From JACCTU01 sp963788055 (GTDB lineage: Bacteria > Actinomycetota > Thermoleophilia > Gaiellales > Gaiellaceae): a stretch of DNA of 64,000 nucleotides. The stretch covers positions 558,001 to 622,000 of the forward strand of contig CAWBFA010000005.1 in the NCBI GenBank assembly GCA_963788055.1, given 5' to 3'. This document shows, one piece after another, positions 47,091-55,735 of the stretch. The notes below the pieces were generated by a model. That model did no database searches. It was not told where the DNA came from and worked only from the letters and a program-made list of their open reading frames with translations. A program made the position numbers and the translations under genes. Within the stretch, counting starts at the first letter, position 1; every line of letters begins with the position of its first letter.

Positions 47091-47122
47091 AGGATTTGCA
47101 TACTAACACGACAGTCAGCATA
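47087..47122. promoter_or_regulatory. Candidate ArgR operator upstream of argC
   Basis: The motif GCATA occurs at 47087, 47098 and 47118 (spacing 11 and 20 bp), with GCATACTA repeated exactly at the last two. Arginine repressors in actinobacteria bind AT-rich TGCAT/GCATA half-sites. This is the only AT-rich patch just upstream of argC, and argR is in the same cluster. Binding itself is inferred. Confidence 0.5.
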
Positions 47123-47130
47123 CTACGCAG

Positions 47131-48111
47131 ATGCCGACCGTCGCGATCCTCGGCGCCTCCGGGTACGCAGGCCAGGAGACGCTCGACCGCGTCCTGGCCC
47201 ACCCGCAGCTCGACCTCGTCGCGCTCGGGTCGGATTCGCTGGCAGGTCGTGCGGCCTCGGCCCTCGATGTGCGACTGAACGGCCACCTGCCGGAGTTCGT
47301 GCCGAACGCCGCAGCGCTCGATGCCGGCGCGGACGTCGTCTTTGCGTGTCTCGGCCACGAGGACGCGGCGGCACTCGAACCTCCCGCCGACGCGGTCGTC
47401 GTCGATCTCTCCGGTGCGCATCGCCTCGCCGACGCCGGTCTCTACTCAGAGTGGTACGGCTTCGAGCACCCGCGCGCCGATGCGCTCGGCGAGTGGAGCT
47501 ACGCCGTCCCTGAGCTCGGGCCCCCGACCGGCCGGCTGATCGCGAACCCAGGGTGCTACGCGACAGCGACTCTTCTCGCGCTCGGGCCGGCCGCCGACCT
47601 TCTTGAACCGGGAAGCGTCGTCGTCGACGCGAAGTCCGGGGTGTCCGGCGCCGGTCGCACGCTCAAGGAGTCGTCGCACGCCGGCTTCGTGCTCGAGAAC
47701 CTCTCTCCGTACCGCGTCGGTGCGCACCAGCACGCACCAGAGATCGAACAGGCGCTCGGCTTTCCCGTCTGCTTCGTCCCGCACCTGCTGCCCGTGCGTC
47801 GTGGCTTGCTCGTCACGTGCTACGCGACCGCCGATGCGGACGAGGTGTGCTCGCGGCTCGAGGCGGCGTTCGTCGACTCGCAGGTCGTCCACCTGCTGCC
47901 CGACGGTGTCGTGCCCGAGCTCGCGCGGGTGCAAGGAACCGATGCCGCGGAGCTCGGTGTGTTCGAGGACCGCGCGACCGGAAAGGCGATCGTCGTCTGC
48001 GCGCTCGACAATCTCGGCAAGGGAGCTGCAGGCCAGGCCGTTCAAAACGCGAACCTCGCACTCGGGCTCGAAGAGACCGCTGGGCTCCGCCTGCAGGGGG
48101 TGCTCGTGTGA
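47131..48111 (+). CDS. argC: N-acetyl-gamma-glutamyl-phosphate reductase
   Basis: A 326-residue NADPH enzyme for the third step of arginine synthesis. Seen: VAILGASGYAGQETLDRVL at the N-terminus, DLSGAHRLAD, the catalytic Cys in IANPGCYATATLLAL at about C142, DAKSGVSGAGRTLKE and DNLGKGAAGQAVQNANL. ATG 47131 lies 9 bp after the candidate operator. The stop overlaps the argJ start by 4 nt. Confidence 0.97.
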   Translation: MPTVAILGASGYAGQETLDRVLAHPQLDLVALGSDSLAGRAASALDVRLNGHLPEFVPNAAALDAGADVVFACLGHEDAAALEPPADAVVVDLSGAHRLADAGLYSEWYGFEHPRADALGEWSYAVPELGPPTGRLIANPGCYATATLLALGPAADLLEPGSVVVDAKSGVSGAGRTLKESSHAGFVLENLSPYRVGAHQHAPEIEQALGFPVCFVPHLLPVRRGLLVTCYATADADEVCSRLEAAFVDSQVVHLLPDGVVPELARVQGTDAAELGVFEDRATGKAIVVCALDNLGKGAAGQAVQNANLALGLEETAGLRLQGVLV

Positions 48112-49262
48112 GCGTCACGGCTGCTCAGGGGTTCGCGGCGAGCGGTGTGCACTGCGGCATCCGCAGGAGCCGGAGCGATCTCGCGGTCGTCCGCTCGACC
48201 GTGTCGGCGACCGGAGCCGGCATGTTCACGGTCAACCGCATGCAGGCGGCGCCCGTCGTCGTCTCGAAGGAGCACCTCGAGCTCGCACAGCCGCAGGCTG
48301 TCGTCGTCAACTCGGGCAACGCGAACGCCGCGACCGGCGAGCAGGGGGAGCTCGACGCGCGGGCGACCGCGGCGAAGACGGCACGGCTGCTGGGGCTGGC
48401 CGAAGCGCAGGTGATCGTGCTCTCGACTGGAGTGATCGGCGTGCCGCTTCCGATCGAGGAGCTGCTCGGCGGGCTCGACATCGCGGTCGAAGCGCTTTCA
48501 CCCGACGGCGGGGCAGCTGCGGCCGAAGCGATCCTGACCACGGACACCCGTGCGAAGGAGTCCGTCGCGCACGGGAGAGGGTTCGTGGTCGGCGGGATGG
48601 CGAAGGGCTCGGGAATGATCCACCCCAACCTCGCGACGATGCTCGCCGTCGTGACGACCGACTATCCGCTCGAGCCGGGCGAGGCGCTCGAGTTCCTGCG
48701 CCCAGCCGTCGAGCGCAGCTTCAACGCGATCTCCGTCGACGGCGAGTGCTCGACGAACGACACGGTCGTACTGCTCGCGAACGGCGCATCATCGGCCGCG
48801 CGCGACGACGCCGCGTTCGCGGAGGCGCTCGACGCGGTCTGCTCGAAGCTCTCCGGGATGATCGTCGCGGACGGCGAAGGAGTGACCGTCGTCGCACAGA
48901 TCGGTGTCACGGGCGCGGCCTCGGCGGACGAGGCGAGGGCGATCGCGCGGCGGATCGCGACCTCGCCGCTCGTCAAGACAGCGCTGCACGGCCGTGACGC
49001 GAACTGGGGCCGGGTGCTCGCCGCGGCAGGATCGGCGCCGTTCAACGGGGGCTACGCGCGGCTCGACCCGTCGCTCGTCACGCTGGACTTCGACGGCGTG
49101 CGCGTGCTCGAGCACGGCGCTCCGCGCGGCGTCGAGCCGGCGCTCGCAGGCGCGAACGTGACGATCGAGCTCGACCTCGGGCTCGGAACAGGCTCGGCGA
49201 ATTACCTGACGAGCGATCTATCCTCCGATTACGTCCGCATCAACGCGGACTACCGCTCGTGA
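48108..49262 (+). CDS. argJ: Bifunctional ornithine acetyltransferase/N-acetylglutamate synthase
   Basis: A 384-residue proenzyme that cleaves itself before a Thr nucleophile, here Thr177 in HPNLATMLAVVTTD. Further seen: MFTVNRMQAAPV, VVVNSGNANAATG, SFNAISVDGECSTNDTV and GRDANWGRVLAAAG. It recycles the acetyl group from N-acetylornithine to glutamate, so a separate argE is not needed. GTG 48108 (GTGA overlap with argC). Confidence 0.97.
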   Translation: MSVTAAQGFAASGVHCGIRRSRSDLAVVRSTVSATGAGMFTVNRMQAAPVVVSKEHLELAQPQAVVVNSGNANAATGEQGELDARATAAKTARLLGLAEAQVIVLSTGVIGVPLPIEELLGGLDIAVEALSPDGGAAAAEAILTTDTRAKESVAHGRGFVVGGMAKGSGMIHPNLATMLAVVTTDYPLEPGEALEFLRPAVERSFNAISVDGECSTNDTVVLLANGASSAARDDAAFAEALDAVCSKLSGMIVADGEGVTVVAQIGVTGAASADEARAIARRIATSPLVKTALHGRDANWGRVLAAAGSAPFNGGYARLDPSLVTLDFDGVRVLEHGAPRGVEPALAGANVTIELDLGLGTGSANYLTSDLSSDYVRINADYRS

Positions 49263-49921
49263 GGATCGTCGTGAAGATCGGCGGCGCCGTTGCAGTCAAT
49301 GCCGCGGCGATGGTGCACGAGCTCGCGGCCGAGCACGAGGTGTGCGTCGTCCACGGCGCGGGACCGCAGATCTCGGAGGAGATGGCCCGCTACGGGCTTC
49401 GGGTCGAGTTCGTGGACGGCCGCCGGGTGACGAGCCCCGCGGCGCTCGTGCTCGTGCGGCGCTCTCTGGCCAGTGTCAATGCCGAGCTCTGCGACGCGCT
49501 CGGGGAGCGCGCGGTCGGCTTGATCGGCGACGAGATCGGGCTGCGCGCCGAGCATGTGCCCGAGCTCGGACGCGTCGGAGAGCCGCTTCCGTCGCGGCCG
49601 CTCGCGATCGAGCTCGCGCTCGCCCAGGGTCAGATCCCCGTCGTCGCGCCGGTCGCCGAGGGGCCGCTGAACGTGAACGCCGACTCAGCCGCCGCCGCGC
49701 TCGCCGTCGGGCTCGACGCGGAGCGGATCCTCTTCGTCAGCGACGTTCCGGGAGTCCTGCTCGGCGGCGTCGTCGCGCACACGCTCGCAGCCGGCGAGGC
49801 GGATCGCATGCTGGACGCCGGCGAGCTCGAGGGCGGCATCGTCCCGAAGGTCCGCGCCGCGATGGTCGCCGCCCGTTTCGGCGTGCGCGCGGAGATCGGC
49901 GCGACAGCGGTGGTCGCGTGA
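49259..49921 (+). CDS. argB: Acetylglutamate kinase, short form
   Basis: A 220-residue kinase of the amino-acid kinase family: RIVVKIGGAVAVNAAAMVHE, VCVVHGAGPQISEEM, VEFVDGRRVTSPAALV, NVNADSAAAALAVGLDAERI, FVSDVPGVLL and GIVPKVRAAM. It lacks the N-terminal helix and some loops of the usual 290-residue, arginine-inhibited enzymes, so feedback by arginine may be absent. GTG 49259 (GTGA overlap with argJ). Confidence 0.95.
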   Translation: MRIVVKIGGAVAVNAAAMVHELAAEHEVCVVHGAGPQISEEMARYGLRVEFVDGRRVTSPAALVLVRRSLASVNAELCDALGERAVGLIGDEIGLRAEHVPELGRVGEPLPSRPLAIELALAQGQIPVVAPVAEGPLNVNADSAAAALAVGLDAERILFVSDVPGVLLGGVVAHTLAAGEADRMLDAGELEGGIVPKVRAAMVAARFGVRAEIGATAVVA

Positions 49922-51034
49922 GCACGGTCGTCTCACAGGCCGTCCTGCCGACCTACGCCCGCCAGGACGTGACGATCGTCTCCGGCGACGGCGCCTGGCT
50001 CGTCGACGCGGAAGGCCGCCGTTACCTGGACTTCCTCGCGGGGATCGCCGTCGTCGGCCTCGGGCACGGACACCCCGCACCGCTCGCAGCAGCCCACGCG
50101 CAGCTCGACCGGCTGTGGCACGTCTCGAACCTCTACTGGACCGAGCCGATGACGCAGCTCGCCGAGCGGCTGTCCCAACGCTTCGGCGGCGCGCAGGCGT
50201 TCTTCTGCAACTCCGGCGCGCGAGGCGATCGAGGCCGCGCTGAAGTACGCGCGCAAGTCCTCTGGCAAGGCGGGGATCGTTGCCCTCGAAGGCTCGTTCC
50301 ACGGCCGCACATGCGGTGCGCTCTCGGTCACCGGCCAGCCTGCGAAGCGCGCAGCGTTCGAGCCGCTGCTTCACGGCGTGGCGTTCGCGACTCCGAACGA
50401 CATCGCGTCGCTCGAAGCAGCGGTCACGAACGAGACCGGCTGCATCCTGCTCGAGCCGGTGCTCGGCGAGGGCGGGATCATCCCGCTCGAGGCGAGGTTC
50501 GTCGAAGCGGCGCGAGCGCTCGCGGGCGACACCGGTGCGCTGCTCGTCTTCGACGAGGTGCAGACCGGAGTCGGCCGCACGGGCACGTTCTTCGCGTTCG
50601 AACAGCTCGGCGTCCGCCCCGACGCGGTGACCCTCGCGAAGGGGCTCGCAAACGGGCTGCCGATCGGCTGCCTGCTCGTGGCCGACGCGGCTGCCGGGGG
50701 ATTCGTGCCGGGCGACCATGCGAGCACCTTCGGCGGCAACCCCGTCGTCTGCGCGGCAGCCGTCGCCGTGTGCGACACGGTCGACGACGAGCTGCTTGCG
50801 GGTGTGGTCGCGCACGGCGCGACGATCGCGGCCTGGCTGCCGAACGTCCGCGGGCGGGGACTGCTGCTCGCGGTCGAGACGTCCGGACCGGCCGGCGACG
50901 TGGTCGCCGAGTGCCTCGAACGCGGGCTGCTCGTCGGCACGGCCGGCGAAACCACTCTGCGGCTGACCCCGCCGCTGACCCTGACCGCCGACGAGCTCGA
51001 GCACGGGCTCGCGATCCTCGAGGAGGTTGTGTGA
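49918..51034 (+). CDS. argD: Acetylornithine aminotransferase (one frameshift)
   Basis: The N-terminal frame starts at GTG 49918 (GTGA overlap): VLPTYARQDVTIVSGDGAWL, YLDFLAGIAVVGLGHGHPAP and AQAFFCNSGA. One extra base near 50221 moves to a frame with EAIEAALKYARKSSGKAGIV, GSFHGRTCGALSVTG, LLEPVLGEGGI, FDEVQTGVGRTG and the PLP lysine in TLAKGLANGLPIG. It is a complete class III aminotransferase of about 372 residues once corrected. argF, often next in such clusters, is absent. Confidence 0.94.
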
Positions 51035-51076
51035 CCACCTGGCACCATCATCCGCGCTTCCGGCACGCGATCAGAC

Positions 51077-51148
51077 GGCGCGCTGCCGCGTCCTCAGTCG
51101 CACCCGTATCACAGCGGATACGGGTGCTCCCTGCGTCCTTGCATCGCT
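51077..51148 (+). repeat. Interspersed hairpin repeat, copy 2 (between argD and argR)
   Basis: About 72 bp matching 39913-39986. GCACCCGTATC (51100-51110) and GATACGGGTGC (51117-51127) form a perfect 11-bp stem with loop ACAGCG. Versus copy 1, one stem pair changes on both sides (A-T to G-C on the equivalent strand), a compensatory difference. It occupies the gap where argF might be expected. Confidence 0.8.
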
Positions 51149-51175
51149 TGCTGCTCGCGCCCCGGAAGCACGGCA

Positions 51176-51661
51176 ATGGCACCAGGCGGGCCACCTATGA
51201 ACAGCAAGTTCGACCGCCAGGGTGCGATCCTGCGCCTCGTCAACGACCGCAAGCTCGCGACGCAGGCGGAGGTCGCGGAGGCGCTGCGCGACCACGGCTT
51301 CGATGCGGTCCAGACGACCGTCTCGCGCGACATCGCGCAGCTCGGGCTCGTCAAGGTGCGCGACGTGGACGGACGGCTCGTCTACGCCCACCCGGGCGCG
51401 GGCGACCTCGACCGCCTCAGCGAGCTGACCGCCGCGCTCCGCCGCTTCGCGCTCGCGCTCGTCCCCACGGGCAACCTGCTCGTCGTCACGACGCCGCCGG
51501 GTCACGCGAACGCGCTCGCTCGGGTGCTCGACGCGGCGACGCTCGGCGACGTCGCGGGAACAGTGGCGGGCGACGACACGATCTTCATCGCAGCGAGGGA
51601 GGGCGTCAGCGGCGCCGAGCTCGCCGAGCAGCTTCGACATCATCTGGAAGGAGAGACATGA
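51176..51661 (+). CDS. argR: Arginine repressor
   Basis: A 161-residue regulator with an N-terminal winged helix (RQGAILRLVNDRKLATQAEV, FDAVQTTVSRDIAQLGLVKV) and a C-terminal hexamerisation/arginine-binding domain (NLLVVTTPPGHANALARVLD, VAGTVAGDDTIFIAAR). It should repress the arg genes when arginine is bound. ATG 51176 follows GGAAG; ATG 51197 is a possible internal start. The stop overlaps argG (ATGA). Confidence 0.96.
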   Translation: MAPGGPPMNSKFDRQGAILRLVNDRKLATQAEVAEALRDHGFDAVQTTVSRDIAQLGLVKVRDVDGRLVYAHPGAGDLDRLSELTAALRRFALALVPTGNLLVVTTPPGHANALARVLDAATLGDVAGTVAGDDTIFIAAREGVSGAELAEQLRHHLEGET

Positions 51662-52864
51662 GCCGGACCGCCGTGCTCGCCTACTCGGGCGGGCTGGACA
51701 CGAGCTGCGCGATCGCGTGGCTCAAGGAGGACTATGGGTTCGACGAGGTCGTCGCCGTCCTGGTGGACGTCGGCCAGGACGCCGACTTCGAGCCGGCGAT
51801 CGCGCGCGGGTACGCGGCCGGGCGCGAGCGACGTGCTGCTCGTCGACCGCAAACGCGAGTTTGCGAACGAGCAGGTAGCGAAGGCGTTGCTCGCGAACGC
51901 GCTCTACGAGGGCCGGTACCCGCTCGTCTCGGCGCTCTCGCGCCCGGTGATCGCGGAAGCCGTTGCGGAGGTCGCGCTCGAGCTCGACGCCGAGGCGGTC
52001 GTCCATGGCTGCACCGGCAAGGGCAACGACCAGCTCCGCTTCGAGCTCGCCTTCAAGGCGAAGTACCCGGGCGTGACCGTGATCGCTCCGCTTCGCGACA
52101 AGATCTGGACGCGCGACGAGGAGATCGCCTTCGCCGAGGCGCGCGAGATCCCGGTGGAGGCGAGGGTGGAGAAGCCGTACTCGATCGACGACAACCTCTT
52201 CGGCCGCGCGATCGAGGCTGGGATTCTCGAAGACGCGTGGGTCGCCCCGCCGGAGGACGCGTTCCTGCTCACCGCGCATCCGTCGAGCGCGCCCGCACCG
52301 GTCGACGTCGTCGTCGGCTTCGAGCAGGGTCTCCCGGTCACATTGGACGGGGAAGAGCTCGAGCTGCACGAGCTGATCGCCGCGCTCAACTCGCTAGCAG
52401 GCGCGTACGGGATCGGGCGGATCGACATGATCGAGAACCGCGCGATCGGGATCAAGAGTCGCGAGCTCTACGAGGCGCCCGCGGCGGTCGCGCTGATCGA
52501 GGCCCACCGCGCGCTCGAGGACGTCGTGCTGACGAAGGCGGAGGCGATCGCGAAACGCGAGCTCGAGCCGAAGTGGGCGAAGGTGCTCTACGACGGGCTC
52601 TGGTTCAGCCCGCTTCGCTCTGCGTACGACGCGTTCTTCGCCGCAACGCAATCGCTCGTGACCGGCGAGGTGCGGCTCTCGCTCCAGCCGGGCGTCGCGG
52701 TCGTCACCGGGCGCCGATCGGAGCACGCGCTCTACGCCGAGACGCTCGCGTCGTACGGCAACGGCGAGACCTTCCCGCACGAGGCCTCCGAGGGGTACAT
52801 CCGGATCGCCGCGCTCGAGGTCGAGCTCGCCGCAGCCCGGGAACGGAGGCTCGCGCACGCATGA
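51658..52864 (+). CDS. argG: Argininosuccinate synthase (one frameshift)
   Basis: The start ATG 51658 follows GGAAGGAGAG. The PP-loop AYSGGLDTSCAIAWLKE is in the first frame. An extra base near 51825 moves to the frame with DVLLVDRKREFANEQVAKAL, CTGKGNDQLRFELAF, APLRDKIWTRDEEIAFA, KPYSIDDNLFGRAIEAG and RIDMIENRAIGIKSRELYE. After correction the enzyme is a full-length argininosuccinate synthase of about 400 residues. The stop overlaps argH (ATGA). Confidence 0.95.
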
Positions 52865-54072
52865 CGCTCTGGTCGGGTCGTGTCGGGACGGGGCTTGCGC
52901 CGGAGGTGGAGGCGCTGCTTCGCGCCGACGACGCCGAGCTCTTCTTCTACGACATCGAGGCGACGCGGACGCATGCCCGCCGGCTGCAGGGCGCCGGCCT
53001 GCTGAGCGACGAGGAGCTCCGCGAAGCGGAGCGGCTGCTCGACGGGCTGACGTGGGAGCCGGGCGACGAGGACGTCCACACGCTGATCGAGCGACGGCTC
53101 GGCGACGTCGGGCGGAAGATCCACGCAGGCCGATCGAGGAACGACCAGGTCGCCGCCGCATTCCGGCTCTACGTCGCCGACGCATGCGCGGAGGCGGTCG
53201 AGAACGTCGAGCGCTTCGCGCGCGTCGTGCTGGACCGCGCGGAGCAGGAGGCGCAGACGCCGTTGCCCGGGTACACGCACCTGCAGCGCGCTCAGCCGGT
53301 GACCGTGGGCCACCACCTGCTGGCATGGGTCGAGATGCTCGAGCGTGACCGGGCGCGACTGCGCTTCGCGTGTTCGCAGGCGGGACCCTCACCGCTCGGC
53401 GCCGCAGCGCTCGCCGGCTCCACGCTTCCGCTTCCGGCGCCCGAGGGCGAGACGATGCGCAACTCGCTCGACGCCGTTGCCGACCGCGACTTCGCACTCG
53501 ACTACCTCTATGCGTGCGCGATGCTCGCGTCGCATCTCTCGCGGATCGGCGAGGAGCTCGTGCTCTGGTCGACGAGCGAGTTCGCGTTCGTGCGGCTTCC
53601 CGAGCGCGCCGCGACGGGATCCTCGGCGATGCCGCAGAAGCTGAACCCCGACGTCGCCGAGCTGGTGCGCGGAAAGGCGGGCGCCGCGCTCGGGCGTCTC
53701 GCCGGACTGCTCGCCACGGTCAAGGGGCTGCCTCTCGCGTACAACCGCGACCTGCAGGAGGACAAACCACCGGTGTTCGCGGCGAGGCGCGACCTCCGCT
53801 TGAGTCTCGACGCGCTCGCGGTCCTCGTCGGCGAGCTGACGTTCGACCGGGGCCGCCTCGCGGCCGCATGCGCCGATCCGCTCCTCCTCGCGACCGACGC
53901 GGCCGAGCAGCTCGTCCAGCAGGGCGTCCCGTTCCGCGAAGCCCACGAGCGCGTTGCGGCCAGCGTGCGCGAGGGAACGTTCGCGCCGCCGAGCACACCC
54001 GGTCTGCGTGGCGCTCCGGGCCCCGGCGGCGTTGGCGACGCCCTGGCCGACGCACGCGCCCGCTTCTCCTAG
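52861..54072 (+). CDS. argH: Argininosuccinate lyase
   Basis: A 403-residue lyase, shorter than the usual 450-470. Seen: LWSGRVG start, DVHTLIERRLGDVGRKIHAG, RSRNDQVAAAFRLYV, PGYTHLQRAQPVTVGHHLLA and the signature GSSAMPQKLNPDVAELVRG, with the catalytic Ser in the loop. The C-terminal helices seem shortened. It releases arginine and fumarate. ATG 52861 overlaps the argG stop. The stop overlaps that of the convergent sulfurtransferase. Confidence 0.95.
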   Translation: MTLWSGRVGTGLAPEVEALLRADDAELFFYDIEATRTHARRLQGAGLLSDEELREAERLLDGLTWEPGDEDVHTLIERRLGDVGRKIHAGRSRNDQVAAAFRLYVADACAEAVENVERFARVVLDRAEQEAQTPLPGYTHLQRAQPVTVGHHLLAWVEMLERDRARLRFACSQAGPSPLGAAALAGSTLPLPAPEGETMRNSLDAVADRDFALDYLYACAMLASHLSRIGEELVLWSTSEFAFVRLPERAATGSSAMPQKLNPDVAELVRGKAGAALGRLAGLLATVKGLPLAYNRDLQEDKPPVFAARRDLRLSLDALAVLVGELTFDRGRLAAACADPLLLATDAAEQLVQQGVPFREAHERVAASVREGTFAPPSTPGLRGAPGPGGVGDALADARARFS

Positions 54073-54784
54073 TCCCCTCGACGTCCCTCTCGACCGGCAG
54101 TCCGAGCGTCTCCCACTGGCTCCACGAGCCCGGGTAGAGGCGCGCGTCGCGGCCTTCGAGCCAGAGACGGTGCACGATCGCGCTGGCCGTGACGCCCGAG
54201 CCGCAGTAGACGGCGAGCTCGCCGTCCGGGAGCTCCGGCAGGGACTCGTTCCACGGCGCGTTCCGAGCCCCCGGAATGCGGCCGGGGATCTTGTCGATCG
54301 GGTTCTCCTCGCCGCGCCAGCGCGAGGCCAGGCGCGCGTCGACCACGACGAGCTCGTCGCCCCGCTCGAGGATCTCGTCCGCGCCGATCGTGTCGCCGCT
54401 CCGCTCGCGCGGCACGAACGTCGTCGGCTCCACGTCTTCGTCGCCGGCTCGAAGCGCCCCTCCCCAGCTCTCGATCCCTCCGAGCAGCACGGCGCACTCG
54501 TCGTGACCGAAGTGGCGTAGCAGCCACCAGAGCCGCTCCGCGCCGCCCATGTTCCCGTACGCGACGACGTAGACGCCCTCCTCGATCCCGACGCGTGAGG
54601 CCGAGGCCGCGAAGCCGCGCGCGCTCGGGAGTGGGTGCCGCCCGGCGCCCTTCACCGAGAGGTCGGAGAGGTCGGCGTCCACGTCGAGGAACACCGCGCC
54701 GGGGATGTGCGCGGCCCGGTACAGCTCGCGGCCACGTGCCGGGTCGGCGAGGTCCCAGCGGCAGTCGACGAATCGGTACCTCAC
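54069..54784 (-). CDS. sseA: Sulfurtransferase with two rhodanese domains (frameshift near the end)
   Basis: About 238 residues: RFVDCRWDLADPARGRELYR and HIPGAVFLDVDADLSD in the inactive first domain, then VVDARLASRWRG, GRIPGARNAPWNE and the active site YCGSGVTASAIVHRLWLEG. CGSGVTA is the loop of 3-mercaptopyruvate/thiosulfate sulfurtransferases. The original frame runs on antisense into argH without a stop; an indel near 54090 would bring in the TAG at 54069, next to the argH stop. Confidence 0.85.
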
Positions 54785-54837
54785 ACCCGGACCGTAGACA
54801 ACGTGACGGGATCGGCTCTCGGCGGCGTAGGACGACC

Positions 54838-55545
54838 ATGAAACCTCTACGCGTCCTCATCGCCGCCGCACTCGTCCTCGCCACAGCAGCGCTGGCCGGC
54901 GTCGGCCAGCCTGACCAGGCTCGAGGCCAGGAGGCCGAAGGCCCCGCACGCTCGATCACGGCGTCGGGCATCGGCTCGGTGACGACCGTGCCCGATCGCG
55001 CGCACTTCTCGTTCGGCGTCCAGGCACAGTCGCGCACCGCGAGCCAGGCGCTCGAGGCCGCGGACGCCCAGCTTGGCCGCGTCGTCGCCGCGCTCCGCGA
55101 GGCGGGCGTCGCCCAGGCGGACATCCAGACCGAGCAGATCTCGCTCTCCCCGCAGACCTCGGAGGACGGGGTTGCGATCTCCGGGTACATCGCGGTCAGC
55201 TCCGTGTCCGCGCGAGTGCGGAACCTCGACCGCGCCGGCCCCGTGGTCGACGCGGCGGTCGCCGCGGGCGCGAACCAGGTCTACGGGCCGTCGCTGACCC
55301 GCTCCGACCAGAACGCGCTCTACCGGAACGCGCTCAAGGCTGCGTACGCGGACGCGCGCGCCAAGGCCGAGGCGCTCGCCGACGCGGCGGGCGTCACGCT
55401 CGGCGCGATGACCTCCACGGTCGAGGGCGGCGGCAGCGTGCCGATGCCTCTCGGAGCGGCCCGGGCCGAGGACGCGAACGCGACGATCGAGCCGGGGACG
55501 CAGGAGCTTCAGGCGTCGGTCACAGTCACGTTCGCGATCTCCTAG
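54838..55545 (+). CDS. SIMPL-domain (DUF541) exported protein
   Basis: A 235-residue protein with a signal peptide (LRVLIAAALVLATAALAGVG), then the SIMPL domain: SITASGIGSVTTVPDRAHFS, the 13-residue VVAALREAGVAQADIQT region, YIAVSSVSARVRNLDRAGPV, and ALADAAGVTLGAM with a C-terminal SVTVTFAIS strand. Members form periplasmic or envelope assemblies of unknown role, some linked to oxidative stress. ATG 54838-54840. Divergent from the sulfurtransferase. Confidence 0.88.
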   Translation: MKPLRVLIAAALVLATAALAGVGQPDQARGQEAEGPARSITASGIGSVTTVPDRAHFSFGVQAQSRTASQALEAADAQLGRVVAALREAGVAQADIQTEQISLSPQTSEDGVAISGYIAVSSVSARVRNLDRAGPVVDAAVAAGANQVYGPSLTRSDQNALYRNALKAAYADARAKAEALADAAGVTLGAMTSTVEGGGSVPMPLGAARAEDANATIEPGTQELQASVTVTFAIS

Positions 55546-55585
55546 TTGGCGCCGTCTGGCCGGTGGAGTAGGGTGAGCGACTTCC

Positions 55586-55735
55586 ATGGGACGCCGCGCG
55601 AAGACGCTGTCGATTACCAACGTCTTTACGCGCGTCCTTACGCGCTAGCCGGCGCTCAGCTCCCGCCCCGCCGGCTAGGTCGTCCGCATCAGGCGGGAAG
55701 CTCCTTTCCAGACACTCCGCTGAAGGGCGGCGCCC
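55586..55735 (+). promoter_or_regulatory. gltB leader: short ORF and alternative stems
   Basis: The ATG at 55586 opens a 20-codon frame (MGRRAKTLSITNVFTRVLTR) ending at TAG 55646-55648, inside the stem CTAGCCGGCG/CGCCGGCTAG (55645-55654 with 55669-55678). The loop segment AGCTCCCGCC can instead pair with GGCGGGAAGCT near 55692-55702. The arrangement resembles a translated leader with competing structures ahead of gltB. No control has been shown. Confidence 0.4.

Noticed and set aside
49342..54072. A single 1576-residue protein
   Set aside because: The frame strings together out-of-frame argB, parts of argD and argG and the real argH; it is open only because frameshifts and high GC remove stops.
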